Assembly: GCF_004011865.1 (NCBI RefSeq)
Contig: NZ_RKLP01000011.1
Location: 1 to 64,000 of the forward strand
Reading direction: 5' to 3'
From: Prescottella agglutinans
GTDB lineage: Bacteria > Actinomycetota > Actinomycetes > Mycobacteriales > Mycobacteriaceae
DNA length: 64,000 bases
Part shown: positions 7,843-16,727 of the stretch, in pieces
Layout of the letters: every line of letters begins with the position of its first letter
Numbering within the stretch: position 1 is the stretch's first letter
Notes under the pieces: model-generated
The model's database searches: none
Seen by the model: only the letters and a program-made list of their open reading frames with translations
What the model was told of the DNA's origin: nothing
Made by a program: the position numbers and the translations under genes

Positions 7843-9189
7843 ATGCGGACGGCGACCGGCTTCCGAGCCGGAACGATGGTCACGATCCTCACCGCCTGCC
7901 TGCTCACCCTCGTGTTCGCGTACCTGGACAAGGCCCGCTGCGCCGGTCCGCCGTTCGCCGCCGACGGCCGCAGCCTGATCTTCGACCGGATCCGGGACCG
8001 CGACGTCTGCTACTCCGACATCCAGTTCCTGTGGCTGGGCCGCGGCATCGACCAGCACCTGTTCCCGTACACCGGCGGGATCACCGGCGACGGCCTGCTC
8101 GTCCCGGGCACCGTCGAATACCCGGTGCTGAGCGGGCTCCTGATGTGGATCGGCGGCCTCGGCGCGCACACCGACGCCGCCTTCCTGCTGCACTCGGCGC
8201 TGCTGCTGGCGCCGTTCGGGCTGCTCACCGCCTGGCTGCTGGGCCGGCTCGCCGGCCGGGCGGCGCTGCTGTGGGCGGCCGCGCCGCCACTGGTGATGTA
8301 CGGCTTCCACAACTGGGACCTGCCGGTGGTCGCGACGTCGGTCGGCGCGATCGCGGTGATGGCGTCGCAGCGGTGGTCGCTGCGCACCCGCGGGACGCTG
8401 GCCGCGGTCCTGCTCGGCGCCGGGTTCTGCCTCAAGCTCTATCCCGGCCTGTTCGTGCTGCCGCTGGCGCTGTACGTCCTCACCGCCGGACGCCCGCGGG
8501 GCCGCCTCGACGTCCGCGGTGCGGCCGCGGTGATCGCGGCCGCCACCGGGACGGTGGTGGCGATCAACCTGCCGTTCGCGCTCGCCGACTACCCCGGCTG
8601 GCGCGCGTCGTTCACGTTCCAACTGCAGCGGCAGGCCGATCTCACCAGCAACAGCATCTGGTACTGGGGGCTGCGGCCACTGATGGGCGGCGGCCGTCAG
8701 GGCTCCGACGCCTACCACCACCTCGTCGGCATCGCCTCGCCGGTGCTGCTGTTCGCGGCGCTCGGTCTCGCACTGTGGCTGGGCTGGAGGCGATTCGAAC
8801 GGGAGGGCGTCTACCCGTGGATCGGGGTCAGCGGCGCGATGCTGTGCGCGTTCGTACTGCTGCACAAGGTGCACTCGCCGCAGTACACGCTGTGGCTGAT
8901 CCCGTTCCTCGTCCTGCTGCGCGTGCCCTGGTCGCTCGTCGGCGCCTACCTCGCGGCCGACCTGACCCTCGGCATCGGCGTGTTCCGCTGGTTCGACGCG
9001 CTCACCCGATCCGACGCCGCCACAGCCGAATTCGTCGTCAAGCTCGGCGTGTGGAGCCAAGCCGTGCTCCTCGTGACGTTCTTCGTCCTGCTGCTGCGGG
9101 TGCCGTTGCGCCGCACCGTCGACGCGCCGGCGTCTGCGGCGCAGCGGTCACCCTCCGACGCGCGCCTTCTCGTCGGGCGCACCGGCTGA
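7843..9189 (+). CDS. GT87 (DUF2029) family polyprenyl-phosphate-mannose-type glycosyltransferase
   Basis: A 448-residue multi-pass membrane protein of the GT-C class, family GT87 (PimE type). After the first membrane segment comes an extracytoplasmic loop with the DKARC and DVCYSDIQFLW region and the YPVLSG motif typical of the family. Later conserved parts are FHNWDLPVV, CLKLYPG and KVHSPQYTLWL. Such enzymes add mannose from polyprenyl-phosphate-mannose to phosphatidylinositol mannosides or related glycans outside the membrane. The ATG at 7843 is used: a TACGCT element at 7830-7835 sits 7 nt before it, which suggests a leaderless mRNA. It is convergent with the next GT87 gene and overlaps its 3' end by 42 bp. 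Confidence 0.85.
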   Translation: MRTATGFRAGTMVTILTACLLTLVFAYLDKARCAGPPFAADGRSLIFDRIRDRDVCYSDIQFLWLGRGIDQHLFPYTGGITGDGLLVPGTVEYPVLSGLLMWIGGLGAHTDAAFLLHSALLLAPFGLLTAWLLGRLAGRAALLWAAAPPLVMYGFHNWDLPVVATSVGAIAVMASQRWSLRTRGTLAAVLLGAGFCLKLYPGLFVLPLALYVLTAGRPRGRLDVRGAAAVIAAATGTVVAINLPFALADYPGWRASFTFQLQRQADLTSNSIWYWGLRPLMGGGRQGSDAYHHLVGIASPVLLFAALGLALWLGWRRFEREGVYPWIGVSGAMLCAFVLLHKVHSPQYTLWLIPFLVLLRVPWSLVGAYLAADLTLGIGVFRWFDALTRSDAATAEFVVKLGVWSQAVLLVTFFVLLLRVPLRRTVDAPASAAQRSPSDARLLVGRTG

Positions 9190-10770
9190 CGCCCGTTCCG
9201 GGATCTTCGGTCGCAGCCACGCCGGCAACCACCGCGGCGGCGCGTCCTCGGCCTGGTCGAGGACGCCGCCGGCGGGATCGTCGATGAAACCGAATCGCAC
9301 CAGGTCCTCCGACGGCCGGTAGATCTGCCGCAACACCAGCACGCACAGCATGACGACGGCGAGGTCCCGGATCAGGACGGTCCCGGTGAACCACACCTCG
9401 GGCAGGCCCTTGTTCGAGACGCCGAGGTAGTACATCATCCGCGGCACCCAGACGAGGGCGTCGATCGTCATCCACGCCAGCAGGATCCGACGGTGGGGGA
9501 GGGCCAGGACCGCGAGCGGGACCAGCCACAGCGAGTACTGCGGGCTCCACACCTTGTTGGTGAGCAGGAACCCGGCGACCAGCAGGAAGCACAGTTGCGC
9601 CACCCGCGGGCGCCGCGGGGCCGTCAGCGCGACGTAACCGATGCCGACGCAGACTGCGGCGAACAGCAGAAACGACACGGTGTTCAGCACGCTCGGCGAC
9701 TCGCCGGGTGCCAGCGGACCGTCGAACCCGGCCCATCCGGTGAACGACGCGATCACGTTGTAGATCGAGTCGGGATCCGCCCCGCGCTCGGAGTTGAGCC
9801 GGAAGAACTCCGCCCAGCCGCGCGGAAACAGCAGCGCGATCGGCAGATTCACCACCAGCCATGCGGCCAGCGCGGCGAGCGTGGACTGCCACCACGCCCG
9901 CATCTTCCCGGCCCGCAGGCACAGCACCAGCAGCGGGCCGAGCAGCAGCAGCGGATACATCTTCGCGGCGCCGCCGAGGCCGAGCAGGACGCCCGCCAGC
10001 ACCGGGCGTTTCCGCGCCCAGGCCAGCAGGCCGCCGGCCGCGAAGGCGGTCGCCAGCGGGTCGAAGTTGGTGAAGGCGTGCACGATCACCAGCGGCGAGC
10101 ACGCGACGAGCGCGGCGTCCCACACGCGCCTACCGGCCAGCAGCGCGCTCGCCCACACCGTCACCAGCCACGCCATCGCCAGACCGAACGCGACGACGTT
10201 GAAGTAGATGACCACCTGCAGGCCGCCGGGCAGCCACGGCGTCGCGTGCCACGCCTTCGCGACCACCATGGAGCCGTACTGGTACAGCCCCGACAGCACC
10301 GGGTACTCCATGTAGCGGCGCTGCACCGAGCCGTCGGATCTGGACTCTTCCCACCACTTCTTGTACGGGAAGGCACCCTCGTCGAGGTGCTCGGCGCCGT
10401 AGAGCGGGACGGTGTCGGAGTAACACATCGCGACGTACTGACGGTTGCCGCCCCAGTCCAGTCCGAGGGCGCCGTTGGCGCCCACCGGGCCCTGCTGGAT
10501 GCAACCCGCCTTGCTGAACCAGCCGAGGCTCAGGAACACCACGGCCAGCAGCAGGATCACCCGCATCGGCGTGAAGAAGCGGGTCCGGCCGATCAGCGCG
10601 TGCCGACCGACCGGACCACCGATCGTGGACGTCAGCCGCGCGGTCAGCGGATCCGTGTGGCCCGGCACGTCCCGCCAGTCCGCGGACCGGCGATCGGCGG
10701 CGAGCGGTGCCGGTGACACCAGCTCGACGCCGTCGCGGGTTTCTGTGCTGCCCGTTGTGTTGTCGGCCAC
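9148..10770 (-). CDS. GT87 family membrane glycosyltransferase (Rv0051-like)
   Basis: 540 residues. A hydrophilic N-terminus of about 65 residues precedes 10 or more membrane segments. It shares with the convergent neighbour the Cys-containing first loop (KAGCIQQG, VAMCYSDTVPLYG), YMEYPVLSGLYQYG, FTNFDPL, AAKMYPLLLLGP and WSPQYSLWLVP, so the two are distant paralogues. Its place next to ponA1 matches M. tuberculosis Rv0051. A role in mannosylating lipids or glycans of the envelope is inferred from the family; the acceptor is unknown. It starts 22 bp after the ponA1 stop on the same strand, so the two are probably co-transcribed. Confidence 0.85.
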   Translation of the reverse strand: MADNTTGSTETRDGVELVSPAPLAADRRSADWRDVPGHTDPLTARLTSTIGGPVGRHALIGRTRFFTPMRVILLLAVVFLSLGWFSKAGCIQQGPVGANGALGLDWGGNRQYVAMCYSDTVPLYGAEHLDEGAFPYKKWWEESRSDGSVQRRYMEYPVLSGLYQYGSMVVAKAWHATPWLPGGLQVVIYFNVVAFGLAMAWLVTVWASALLAGRRVWDAALVACSPLVIVHAFTNFDPLATAFAAGGLLAWARKRPVLAGVLLGLGGAAKMYPLLLLGPLLVLCLRAGKMRAWWQSTLAALAAWLVVNLPIALLFPRGWAEFFRLNSERGADPDSIYNVIASFTGWAGFDGPLAPGESPSVLNTVSFLLFAAVCVGIGYVALTAPRRPRVAQLCFLLVAGFLLTNKVWSPQYSLWLVPLAVLALPHRRILLAWMTIDALVWVPRMMYYLGVSNKGLPEVWFTGTVLIRDLAVVMLCVLVLRQIYRPSEDLVRFGFIDDPAGGVLDQAEDAPPRWLPAWLRPKIPERASAGAPDEKARVGG

Positions 10771-10792
10771 TCCGCGAGGCTACCGGGAACGG

Positions 10793-13411
10793 TTACCCGG
10801 CGGGCACGGGCTGCGGGGCGAACCGCAGCTGGCCCTGACCCTGCCCCTGGCCCTGGCCGGTCGGCGGCTCGTCCGGCTCCGTGGTGGACGAGTCCGGTGT
10901 GTCCGTCGGCGACGACGGGGTGGTCCGGCCCGGCACGACGCCCGGAATCGGGATCGTCACGCCCGGCAGGATCTCCACGTTGGTCGTGGTGATCTCGATC
11001 GGCGGGAGTGTCGTGGTCGACTGCCCGGAGCTCGACGGGGCCGCCGACGTCGTCTTCGGCGCGGCCGGTGCCGAGTACTCCGGCACACCGGCCTGACCGG
11101 CGATGGGATCGGGCGTCGGGAACTTCTCGATGTCGGTGCCCTTCAGCGCGCCGTCCATCGTGGCCTTCCAGATGTCCGACGGCAGACCCGAACCGTAGAT
11201 CATTCCGCCGTAGCTGTTCTCCAGCGGCAGACCCTCCTCGGTGCCGACCCAGACCGCCGTCGACAGCGACGGGGTGAATCCGACCATCCAGGCGTCCTTG
11301 TTGGAGCCGGTGTCGCCGAGCTGTGCGGTACCGGTCTTCGACGCCGACGGGCGTCCCCCGGCCAGCCCGTGCCCGCGCGAGTACGCGGCGATCGGGGTCA
11401 TCGCGGCGGTGGTGTTGTCGGCCACGGCGGCGTCGATGCGGTCCTCACCGACCGGCGTGCCGCGGTCGAGCAGGACGGTGCCGTCGGAGGTGACGACCTT
11501 CTGCACGAAGTACGGCTCGTGGTACGTGCCCGATGCGGCCAGCGTCGCGTACGAGGACGCCATGTCGAGCGGCCGCGACTGGTACTGGCCCAGCACGATG
11601 CCGTTGTTGGGGCCGACGCCGCCCGGCTCTGTGAGCGTCTCGCCGACGCCGGGGAGCTTCTCGGGGATGCCGGCCTTGTGGGCCATGTCGGCGATGGCCT
11701 GCGGGCCGTCGTCCATCTGCAGCATCTGCCGGTAGAAGCTCGTGTTCAGAGACCGCTTGAGCGCCTCGGCGATGGTGCACGTGCCGCAGGACTCGCCCTC
11801 GACGTTGCCGATCGAGATGCCGTTGACCGTGAGCGGGCCGCTGTCGTACATCTGCGACAGCGGGATGCCCTGGTCCAGCGCGGCCGCGAGGCCGAACACC
11901 TTGAACGACGAGCCGGTCTGCAGGGCGGCCTGCGCGAAGTCGTAGCCGGTGCCGTCCTCACCGCCGTAGTAGGCGCGGACGGCGCCGGTGTGCGGGTCGA
12001 CCGACACGACCGCGGTCCGCAGCTCCGACGGCTCGCCGTCCATGTACTTCTCGACAGCGTCGAGCGCCGCCTGCTGCGCCTGCGGGTCGATCGTCGTGGT
12101 GATCTGCAGGCCCTCGGTGTTGAGGTCCTGCTCGCTGATGCCCGCCGCCGACAATTCCTGCAGGACCTGCTGCTTGATCAGGCCCTCGGGACCGCCGCCG
12201 CCGGTGCCGTTGTCCATCTCCGCGATTGGGACGACCGGCGGGAACTGCTGCGCGGCGCGGTCGGTGGAGCTGAGTGTGCCGCTGTCGACCATGCCGTCGA
12301 GGACGTAGTTCCAGCGCGTCTCCGCGCCCGTCGGGTTGGATTCCGGGTCGAGGTTGGACGGCTGCTGGATGATTGCCGCCAACATGGCGCCCTCTGCGAC
12401 AGTCAGTTCCTCGACCGGCTTGCCGTAGTACGCATCGGCGGCGGCGGCGATGCCGTAGGCACCGCGGCCGAAGTAGATGGTGTTGAGGTACGCGGCCAGG
12501 ATCTCGTCCTTCGACCACTCGCGGGCCATCTTCGACGAGATGACCAGCTCCTTCATCTTGCGGGTGAGGGAGCGCTCGGAGCCGACCAACGCGTTCTTGA
12601 CGTACTGCTGGGTGATGGTCGAGCCACCGCCGGCGCTCTCCCGGCCGAGCACGTTGTCACGCGCGGCGCGGGCGAAGCCGCTGATCGAGAAGCCGGGGTT
12701 GGAGTAGAACTTGCGGTCCTCGGCCGCGAGCACGGCGTTGCGCACGTGCACCGGGATCTGGTCGATCGAGACCTCGGTGCGATTGCCCTCCGGCGGCACG
12801 ATCCGGGTGATCTCCGTCGACCCGTCCGAGGCGAGGACCGTCGCGACCTGGTTGGACTTCATATCGCCCGGCTTCGGGACGTCCGCGGCCACGTACGCGA
12901 CCATGAACGTCAGCATCGGCACGATCAGGCCCAACGCGACGACCGCGTACGCGGTGCGGCGCGCGATCTTCCACTTGCTGGACTTGGCCTTCTTCTTCGG
13001 CGGCTTCGGCGGCTCACCACCGGATCCACCGCCGGGCTTGCGGCCGGTGGGCGGCGGGCCGGCCGGCGGACGGCCACCCGGACCGCGTCCTCCACCCTGC
13101 GCCGGACGTGCGCCCCCTGGGGCGGGCGCCCCCTGCTGGGGCCGACCACCCTGCGGCGGACGGCCACCCTGCCCCTGCGGCGGACGACCACCCTGCGGTG
13201 GGCGGCCACCCTGGCCCTGCGGCGGACGTCCGCCCTGACCCGGCACGGGTCCGGGGCGGCCTGCCGGCGGCGGGCCGGGGTTGCGACGAGGAGCCGGGCC
13301 CCCCATGGGACGGCCGGGCTGCTGCCCGGCCGGTCGTCCACTCTGCTGGGGCCCGCTGGGCCGGCGTGGTCCTGTGGGACGGCCGTCCTGCGGGTTGTTG
13401 GGGGAACTCAC
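10793..13411 (-). CDS. ponA1: class A penicillin-binding protein, PonA1 type
   Basis: A bifunctional peptidoglycan synthase of 872 residues. The cytoplasmic tail (1-145) is Pro/Gly/Gln-rich, with several GGRPPQG repeats, followed by a Lys-rich stretch and one membrane helix (about 150-175). The GT51 glycosyltransferase follows, with catalytic EDRKFYSNPG (E231) and GGSTITQQY. The transpeptidase domain has SSFK (S501-K504), SLN (554-556) and KTG (692-694). A Cys pair (SCGTC, about 541-545) precedes the SLN motif. The C-terminal tail is Pro/Ser/Thr-rich. The start is the GTG at 13411. Gene order with the GT87 gene and the DUF5318 gene matches M. tuberculosis Rv0049-Rv0051. Two paralogues lie at 29.9-32.1 kb and 38.4-40.7 kb. 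Confidence 0.95.
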   Translation of the reverse strand: MSSPNNPQDGRPTGPRRPSGPQQSGRPAGQQPGRPMGGPAPRRNPGPPPAGRPGPVPGQGGRPPQGQGGRPPQGGRPPQGQGGRPPQGGRPQQGAPAPGGARPAQGGGRGPGGRPPAGPPPTGRKPGGGSGGEPPKPPKKKAKSSKWKIARRTAYAVVALGLIVPMLTFMVAYVAADVPKPGDMKSNQVATVLASDGSTEITRIVPPEGNRTEVSIDQIPVHVRNAVLAAEDRKFYSNPGFSISGFARAARDNVLGRESAGGGSTITQQYVKNALVGSERSLTRKMKELVISSKMAREWSKDEILAAYLNTIYFGRGAYGIAAAADAYYGKPVEELTVAEGAMLAAIIQQPSNLDPESNPTGAETRWNYVLDGMVDSGTLSSTDRAAQQFPPVVPIAEMDNGTGGGGPEGLIKQQVLQELSAAGISEQDLNTEGLQITTTIDPQAQQAALDAVEKYMDGEPSELRTAVVSVDPHTGAVRAYYGGEDGTGYDFAQAALQTGSSFKVFGLAAALDQGIPLSQMYDSGPLTVNGISIGNVEGESCGTCTIAEALKRSLNTSFYRQMLQMDDGPQAIADMAHKAGIPEKLPGVGETLTEPGGVGPNNGIVLGQYQSRPLDMASSYATLAASGTYHEPYFVQKVVTSDGTVLLDRGTPVGEDRIDAAVADNTTAAMTPIAAYSRGHGLAGGRPSASKTGTAQLGDTGSNKDAWMVGFTPSLSTAVWVGTEEGLPLENSYGGMIYGSGLPSDIWKATMDGALKGTDIEKFPTPDPIAGQAGVPEYSAPAAPKTTSAAPSSSGQSTTTLPPIEITTTNVEILPGVTIPIPGVVPGRTTPSSPTDTPDSSTTEPDEPPTGQGQGQGQGQLRFAPQPVPAG

Positions 13412-13489
13412 GTACGAATCTCCAGTAGTCGGGTGACTGCGGGCAGTCCTCGGTGACGTCGTGCTGTGGGCACAGCTTTCGGCTTCCTA

Positions 13490-13918
13490 CTACTCACTCG
13501 CGGTGCGGCGGCGGGGAGAACGGGCCGAGGAGGTTCTCCTCGGCCGCTTCGGCGCCGGCACCGCACCGAGAACGTAGGACTGGACCAGATGGTTCCAGCT
13601 GCATGTGCGGCACACCTCGACCACGTGCACCGAGAATTCCTCCTCGGTTGCGGCCAGACGAACCAGTTCCTCGGGTGTCCGCGCCGAGCCCGACACCGGG
13701 CCCAGCTTGTCGCCGAAGACCCAGGACACGATGGTCAGTTCTTCCTTGCGACAGATCGGGCACATGACCTCGCTGCGGCGGCCGTGGAACTTCGCCGCAC
13801 GCAGCAGGTACGGGCTCGCATCGCAGACCTCGCTCACGCCGGTCCGCCCCGAGTAGACCTCGGCGAGCAGGGACCGGCGCTGCAGCGCGTAGTCCACGAC
13901 CTGCCGCTGTATCCGCAC
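13490..13918 (-). CDS. DUF5318 family protein (Rv0049-like)
   Basis: 142 residues from a GTG start (RIQRQVVDYALQRRSLLAEV). Two Cys pairs are visible, CPICRKE and CRTCSWN, which could bind zinc. The first 90 residues are highly conserved in the family and the C-terminus is a basic tail. The open frame runs upstream to 15640 but that part is antisense to the DUF1707 genes and is not coding; the GTG at 13916-13918 matches the N-terminus of the mycobacterial homologue. The function is not known. The constant link with ponA1 hints at an envelope or division role, which is only inference. Confidence 0.8.
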   Translation of the reverse strand: MRIQRQVVDYALQRRSLLAEVYSGRTGVSEVCDASPYLLRAAKFHGRRSEVMCPICRKEELTIVSWVFGDKLGPVSGSARTPEELVRLAATEEEFSVHVVEVCRTCSWNHLVQSYVLGAVPAPKRPRRTSSARSPRRRTASE

Positions 13919-14031
13919 GGAGACCAGAGTACGTGCGTCGCCCGCCGACCGGGTGGGGTGGGAGTACGTGCACGTGGGGACCGACACAAGGTCTTGACAC
14001 GTCGCAACTGGATCGGTTCGGACGCGGACGG

Positions 14032-14065
14032 TCGACATTCCGAACGGTTTCCTAGGATCGAGTGC
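14032..14065 (+). promoter_or_regulatory. leaderless promoter of the first DUF1707 pair
   Basis: TAGGAT at 14053-14058 is followed by 7 nt and the GTG start. The block from TCGACATTCCGA through CGGTTTCCTAGGATC is repeated with one change before the second pair (15836-15863), as is CGGTTCGGACG 7 nt further upstream. The copy-to-copy match supports a real promoter. Confidence 0.6.
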
Positions 14066-14938
14066 GTGCCCGAGCAGGTTTCCCCCAGAACTCGCGCGCG
14101 CGACATCGACCGCGCCCAGACGTGCGGGCTCCTCGACGCCGGATACGGCGAAGGACAGCTCGACCCGACCGAATACGAGGCCCGGACCACGGCGGCCATG
14201 AAGGCCAAGACGCTCGGGGAACTCGACGCCTTGGTCTCGGACCTCCAGATTCCCGACCATCTCGTCGAGGCGGCCCGTGCTTCGGCAGCGGCGCCTCGAC
14301 GGCGCGTTCCTGCACGCGGCGTGGCCGCCGGTGTCGCCGCGGCCGCGGTGATCGTCGGAATTGTGGTCTTGGTCACCCGCGAAGACGAACCCGCGCCCGA
14401 ACCCGCCGAGGTTGTCGCCGCCCAGCAGGCTCCGGCGCCCGCGCCGATCCCGGCGGGCGAGCCGCAGCCGATGGTGATCGAGCCGATCGATACGGCGACC
14501 GCCGACGGGATCGCGGAGTTCCTGCGGCTGTTCCAGGCCAAGTTCGGCGATCAGGTCGTCGACGACCTGTACCTCGAACAGCGCCACGCCTCGTTCCAAC
14601 GGATGCTTCCCGAGCAGCCGCATCGCGTCCAGCGTTGGGACTTCTACCGCGGTTTCGATCCGAGCGGTTCGCCGAGCTCCCGTTCGTCGGATACGGCGAC
14701 GGTCGACCTCGCCGGCATCGAGATCGACCGGCTCGGGGACCTGATCCGGGAGGCGCCGTCCCTGGTGGGACTGCCGGCCGGACGGATCGACTACATCATC
14801 GTCCGCCCCGATCCGATCACCGCCGAACCCGAGATCGGCATCTACGTCGAGGATCCCGCGCTGCGCTCCGGCTACCTCTATGCGACGTTCGACGGTCGGG
14901 TCACCCACACGTCCGCCCCGACGCCCGAGGGAGGCTGA
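14066..14938 (+). CDS. DUF1707 (SHOCT-like) single-pass membrane protein, copy A
   Basis: 290 residues. The N-terminal DUF1707 domain (about 5-62: RARDIDRAQTCGLLDAGYGEG and QLDPTEYEAR) is a short helical hairpin domain common in actinobacterial membrane proteins. One membrane helix follows (about 82-102), then an Ala/Pro-rich linker and an extracytoplasmic domain of about 170 residues that I do not recognise. The GTG at 14066 is chosen because of the leaderless promoter just upstream. It shares its whole layout with copy C (15870), and it is followed after 2 bp by copy B. The function is unknown. Confidence 0.75.
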   Translation: MPEQVSPRTRARDIDRAQTCGLLDAGYGEGQLDPTEYEARTTAAMKAKTLGELDALVSDLQIPDHLVEAARASAAAPRRRVPARGVAAGVAAAAVIVGIVVLVTREDEPAPEPAEVVAAQQAPAPAPIPAGEPQPMVIEPIDTATADGIAEFLRLFQAKFGDQVVDDLYLEQRHASFQRMLPEQPHRVQRWDFYRGFDPSGSPSSRSSDTATVDLAGIEIDRLGDLIREAPSLVGLPAGRIDYIIVRPDPITAEPEIGIYVEDPALRSGYLYATFDGRVTHTSAPTPEGG

Positions 14939-14940
14939 CC

Positions 14941-15780
14941 GTGTCCGGCGCTCGTCGCCCGATCGCCGACTCGATGCGGCTGCGGGCCCGCGACTCCGAC
15001 CGCGACGCTGTGCTGAAGGTGCTGGACGCCGCCTTCGCGAACGGTCAGCTGTCCGAGGTCGAGCACGAAGGCCGCCTCGAGTCCGCTGCGGCGGCACGCA
15101 CCCTCGCGGATCTCGACGGGCTCGTGCGTGACCTGCAGATTCCGAGCGAACTGCAGGACTCGGTGCCCACCCCGCCGCGGGATCGGAGCGTGCGCTGGAT
15201 CGCCGCCCTCGCCGCGGTGGCAGCCCTCGTGGTCGGAGGCGTCGTGGTCGCGTCCGGGCTGTCGGACTCGGGCAGCTCGGGCGACTCGGTGTCGTCGTCC
15301 GACACCGCGGCGAGTTCCGCGGACCTGACCACCGCTGCCGGACTCGGCCGACTGCTCGACGAGATCCCTCAGAAGTTCGGGGACTCCGTCGTCGACGAGC
15401 TGGACGTGTATCCCGAGTTCGCACAGGTCGAGCGTCAGGTGCCCGGAAAGCCCGGGATGTCGCAGTCGTACACGTACAAGGTCGACAAGGGCGAGGCACG
15501 GTTCGAGGAATCCGGTACTCCCTCGCCGCGAAGCGACAGCGAAGTACCGGTCGATCTGGCGCCCCTGCGCCCGAACGTGCCCACATTGATCGGCCTGCTC
15601 TACGGCGCCGATCGCACACTCGCCGTCGCCGATCCGACATCCACGCACATCTCGATCGAACAGGGCGAGCAGAGCCCGGAGGCCGAGATCTACCTGACCA
15701 ACGCGGAACAGGGCACGAGCGGCTTCCTCACCATGGGTTTCGACGGCGAGGTCCGGGCCGTCCGCCGCGCCGACCGGTAG
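14941..15780 (+). CDS. DUF1707 single-pass membrane protein, copy B
   Basis: 279 residues from a GTG placed 2 bp after the stop of copy A, so translational coupling is likely. The DUF1707 domain is at about 10-68 (MRLRARDSDRDAVLKVLDAA; the family pattern D-x-D-R is clear). One membrane helix at about 82-104 and a Ser-rich linker follow. The outer domain of about 150 residues is shared with copy D, with the segments LRPNVPTLIGLLYGADRTL and SGFLTMGFDGEVR. The outer domain differs from that of copies A and C. The function is unknown. Confidence 0.75.
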   Translation: MSGARRPIADSMRLRARDSDRDAVLKVLDAAFANGQLSEVEHEGRLESAAAARTLADLDGLVRDLQIPSELQDSVPTPPRDRSVRWIAALAAVAALVVGGVVVASGLSDSGSSGDSVSSSDTAASSADLTTAAGLGRLLDEIPQKFGDSVVDELDVYPEFAQVERQVPGKPGMSQSYTYKVDKGEARFEESGTPSPRSDSEVPVDLAPLRPNVPTLIGLLYGADRTLAVADPTSTHISIEQGEQSPEAEIYLTNAEQGTSGFLTMGFDGEVRAVRRADR

Positions 15781-15835
15781 GCAACTCACGCCGATCTTCT
15801 CCGCCCGTGCGGGCCGCCGGTTCGGACGTGGTTGC

Positions 15836-15869
15836 TCGACATTCCGACCGGTTTCCTAGGATCACGGGC
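15836..15869 (+). promoter_or_regulatory. leaderless promoter of the second DUF1707 pair
   Basis: TAGGAT at 15857-15862 lies 7 nt before the GTG of copy C. The 28-nt block 15836-15863 equals 14032-14059 except at one position, so the promoter was duplicated together with the gene pair. Confidence 0.6.
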
Positions 15870-16727
15870 GTGTCCGGCCCCGCCTCTGTCAAAGCCCGCG
15901 CGCGCGACATCGATCGCGCCGAGACGTGTGGACTGCTGGACGCCGGGTACGGCGAGGGGCAACTCGACCCCGCCGAGTATCAGGCCCGAACCGCGCAGGC
16001 CATGCAGGCCAAGACGCTCGGGGAGCTCGCCGCCCTCGTCGCCGACCTGCAGATTCCCGAGCATCTCGTCCAAGCCGTGCGGGAGTCCGCGCCGGCACCC
16101 CGCAATCGTCTCCCGCGTAGCGCCGTGGCAGCGATCGCGGTCGCGGTCGCGGCGATCTGCGGGACGGTGATCTACACGAGTCGAGGCGACGACGCGGCCC
16201 CGGGCGCGACCGTCGCGGCCGCACCAGCCCCGGCCACAGCGCCGGTCGCCCCCGGCGAGCCGGAGCCGATCGTGGTCGAGGCGTACGACCCCGTTTCCCC
16301 CGACGGAATCCGCGACTTCCTGCGCCAGTACCAGGAGAAGTTCGGCGACCTCCAGGTGGACGACGTGATCTTCTACCCGACCTACGTGTTCCTCGCGCGG
16401 GCGGTTCCGGACCAACCGCATCGCGCGCAGGACTGGAGCTTCCGGGGCGGCTTCTCGAAGTCGCGGGGACTGGAGTCACGTTCCCTCGACACCGTCACGG
16501 TCGACCTCGCGGCACTCGACGTCGACCGACTCGCCGAGGTGCTCGCGACCGGACCCGGCCGTGTCGGCCTTCTGTCCGCCAAGGTGGAGCACATCTTCGT
16601 GCGCCCGGATTCGACCGACGACGTTCTCGTGTCGGTCCTGTTCGAGGACCAGGAGGAACGGACGGGCATGATCGACACCAGGATGGACGGCACCGTCGTC
16701 GACGTCTCGCCGGCCGAGGGGCGGTGA
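15870..16727 (+). CDS. DUF1707 single-pass membrane protein, copy C
   Basis: 285 residues, a paralogue of copy A: N-terminal RARDIDRAETCGLLDAGYGE, membrane helix at about 80-100, Ala/Pro linker, outer domain beginning PDGIRDFLRQYQEKFGD. The GTG at 15870 follows a duplicated leaderless promoter; the frame is open from 15807 but that extension would cover the promoter. The downstream gene starts inside its stop codon. The function is unknown. Confidence 0.75.
   Translation: MSGPASVKARARDIDRAETCGLLDAGYGEGQLDPAEYQARTAQAMQAKTLGELAALVADLQIPEHLVQAVRESAPAPRNRLPRSAVAAIAVAVAAICGTVIYTSRGDDAAPGATVAAAPAPATAPVAPGEPEPIVVEAYDPVSPDGIRDFLRQYQEKFGDLQVDDVIFYPTYVFLARAVPDQPHRAQDWSFRGGFSKSRGLESRSLDTVTVDLAALDVDRLAEVLATGPGRVGLLSAKVEHIFVRPDSTDDVLVSVLFEDQEERTGMIDTRMDGTVVDVSPAEGR

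Noticed and set aside
10445-13456. Plus-strand open frame of 1003 codons opposite ponA1
   Set aside because: Antisense to ponA1, with no recognisable domain or start signal.
13919-15640. Long N-terminal extension of the DUF5318 frame
   Set aside because: It runs antisense through two DUF1707 genes; the GTG at 13918 matches the known family N-terminus.
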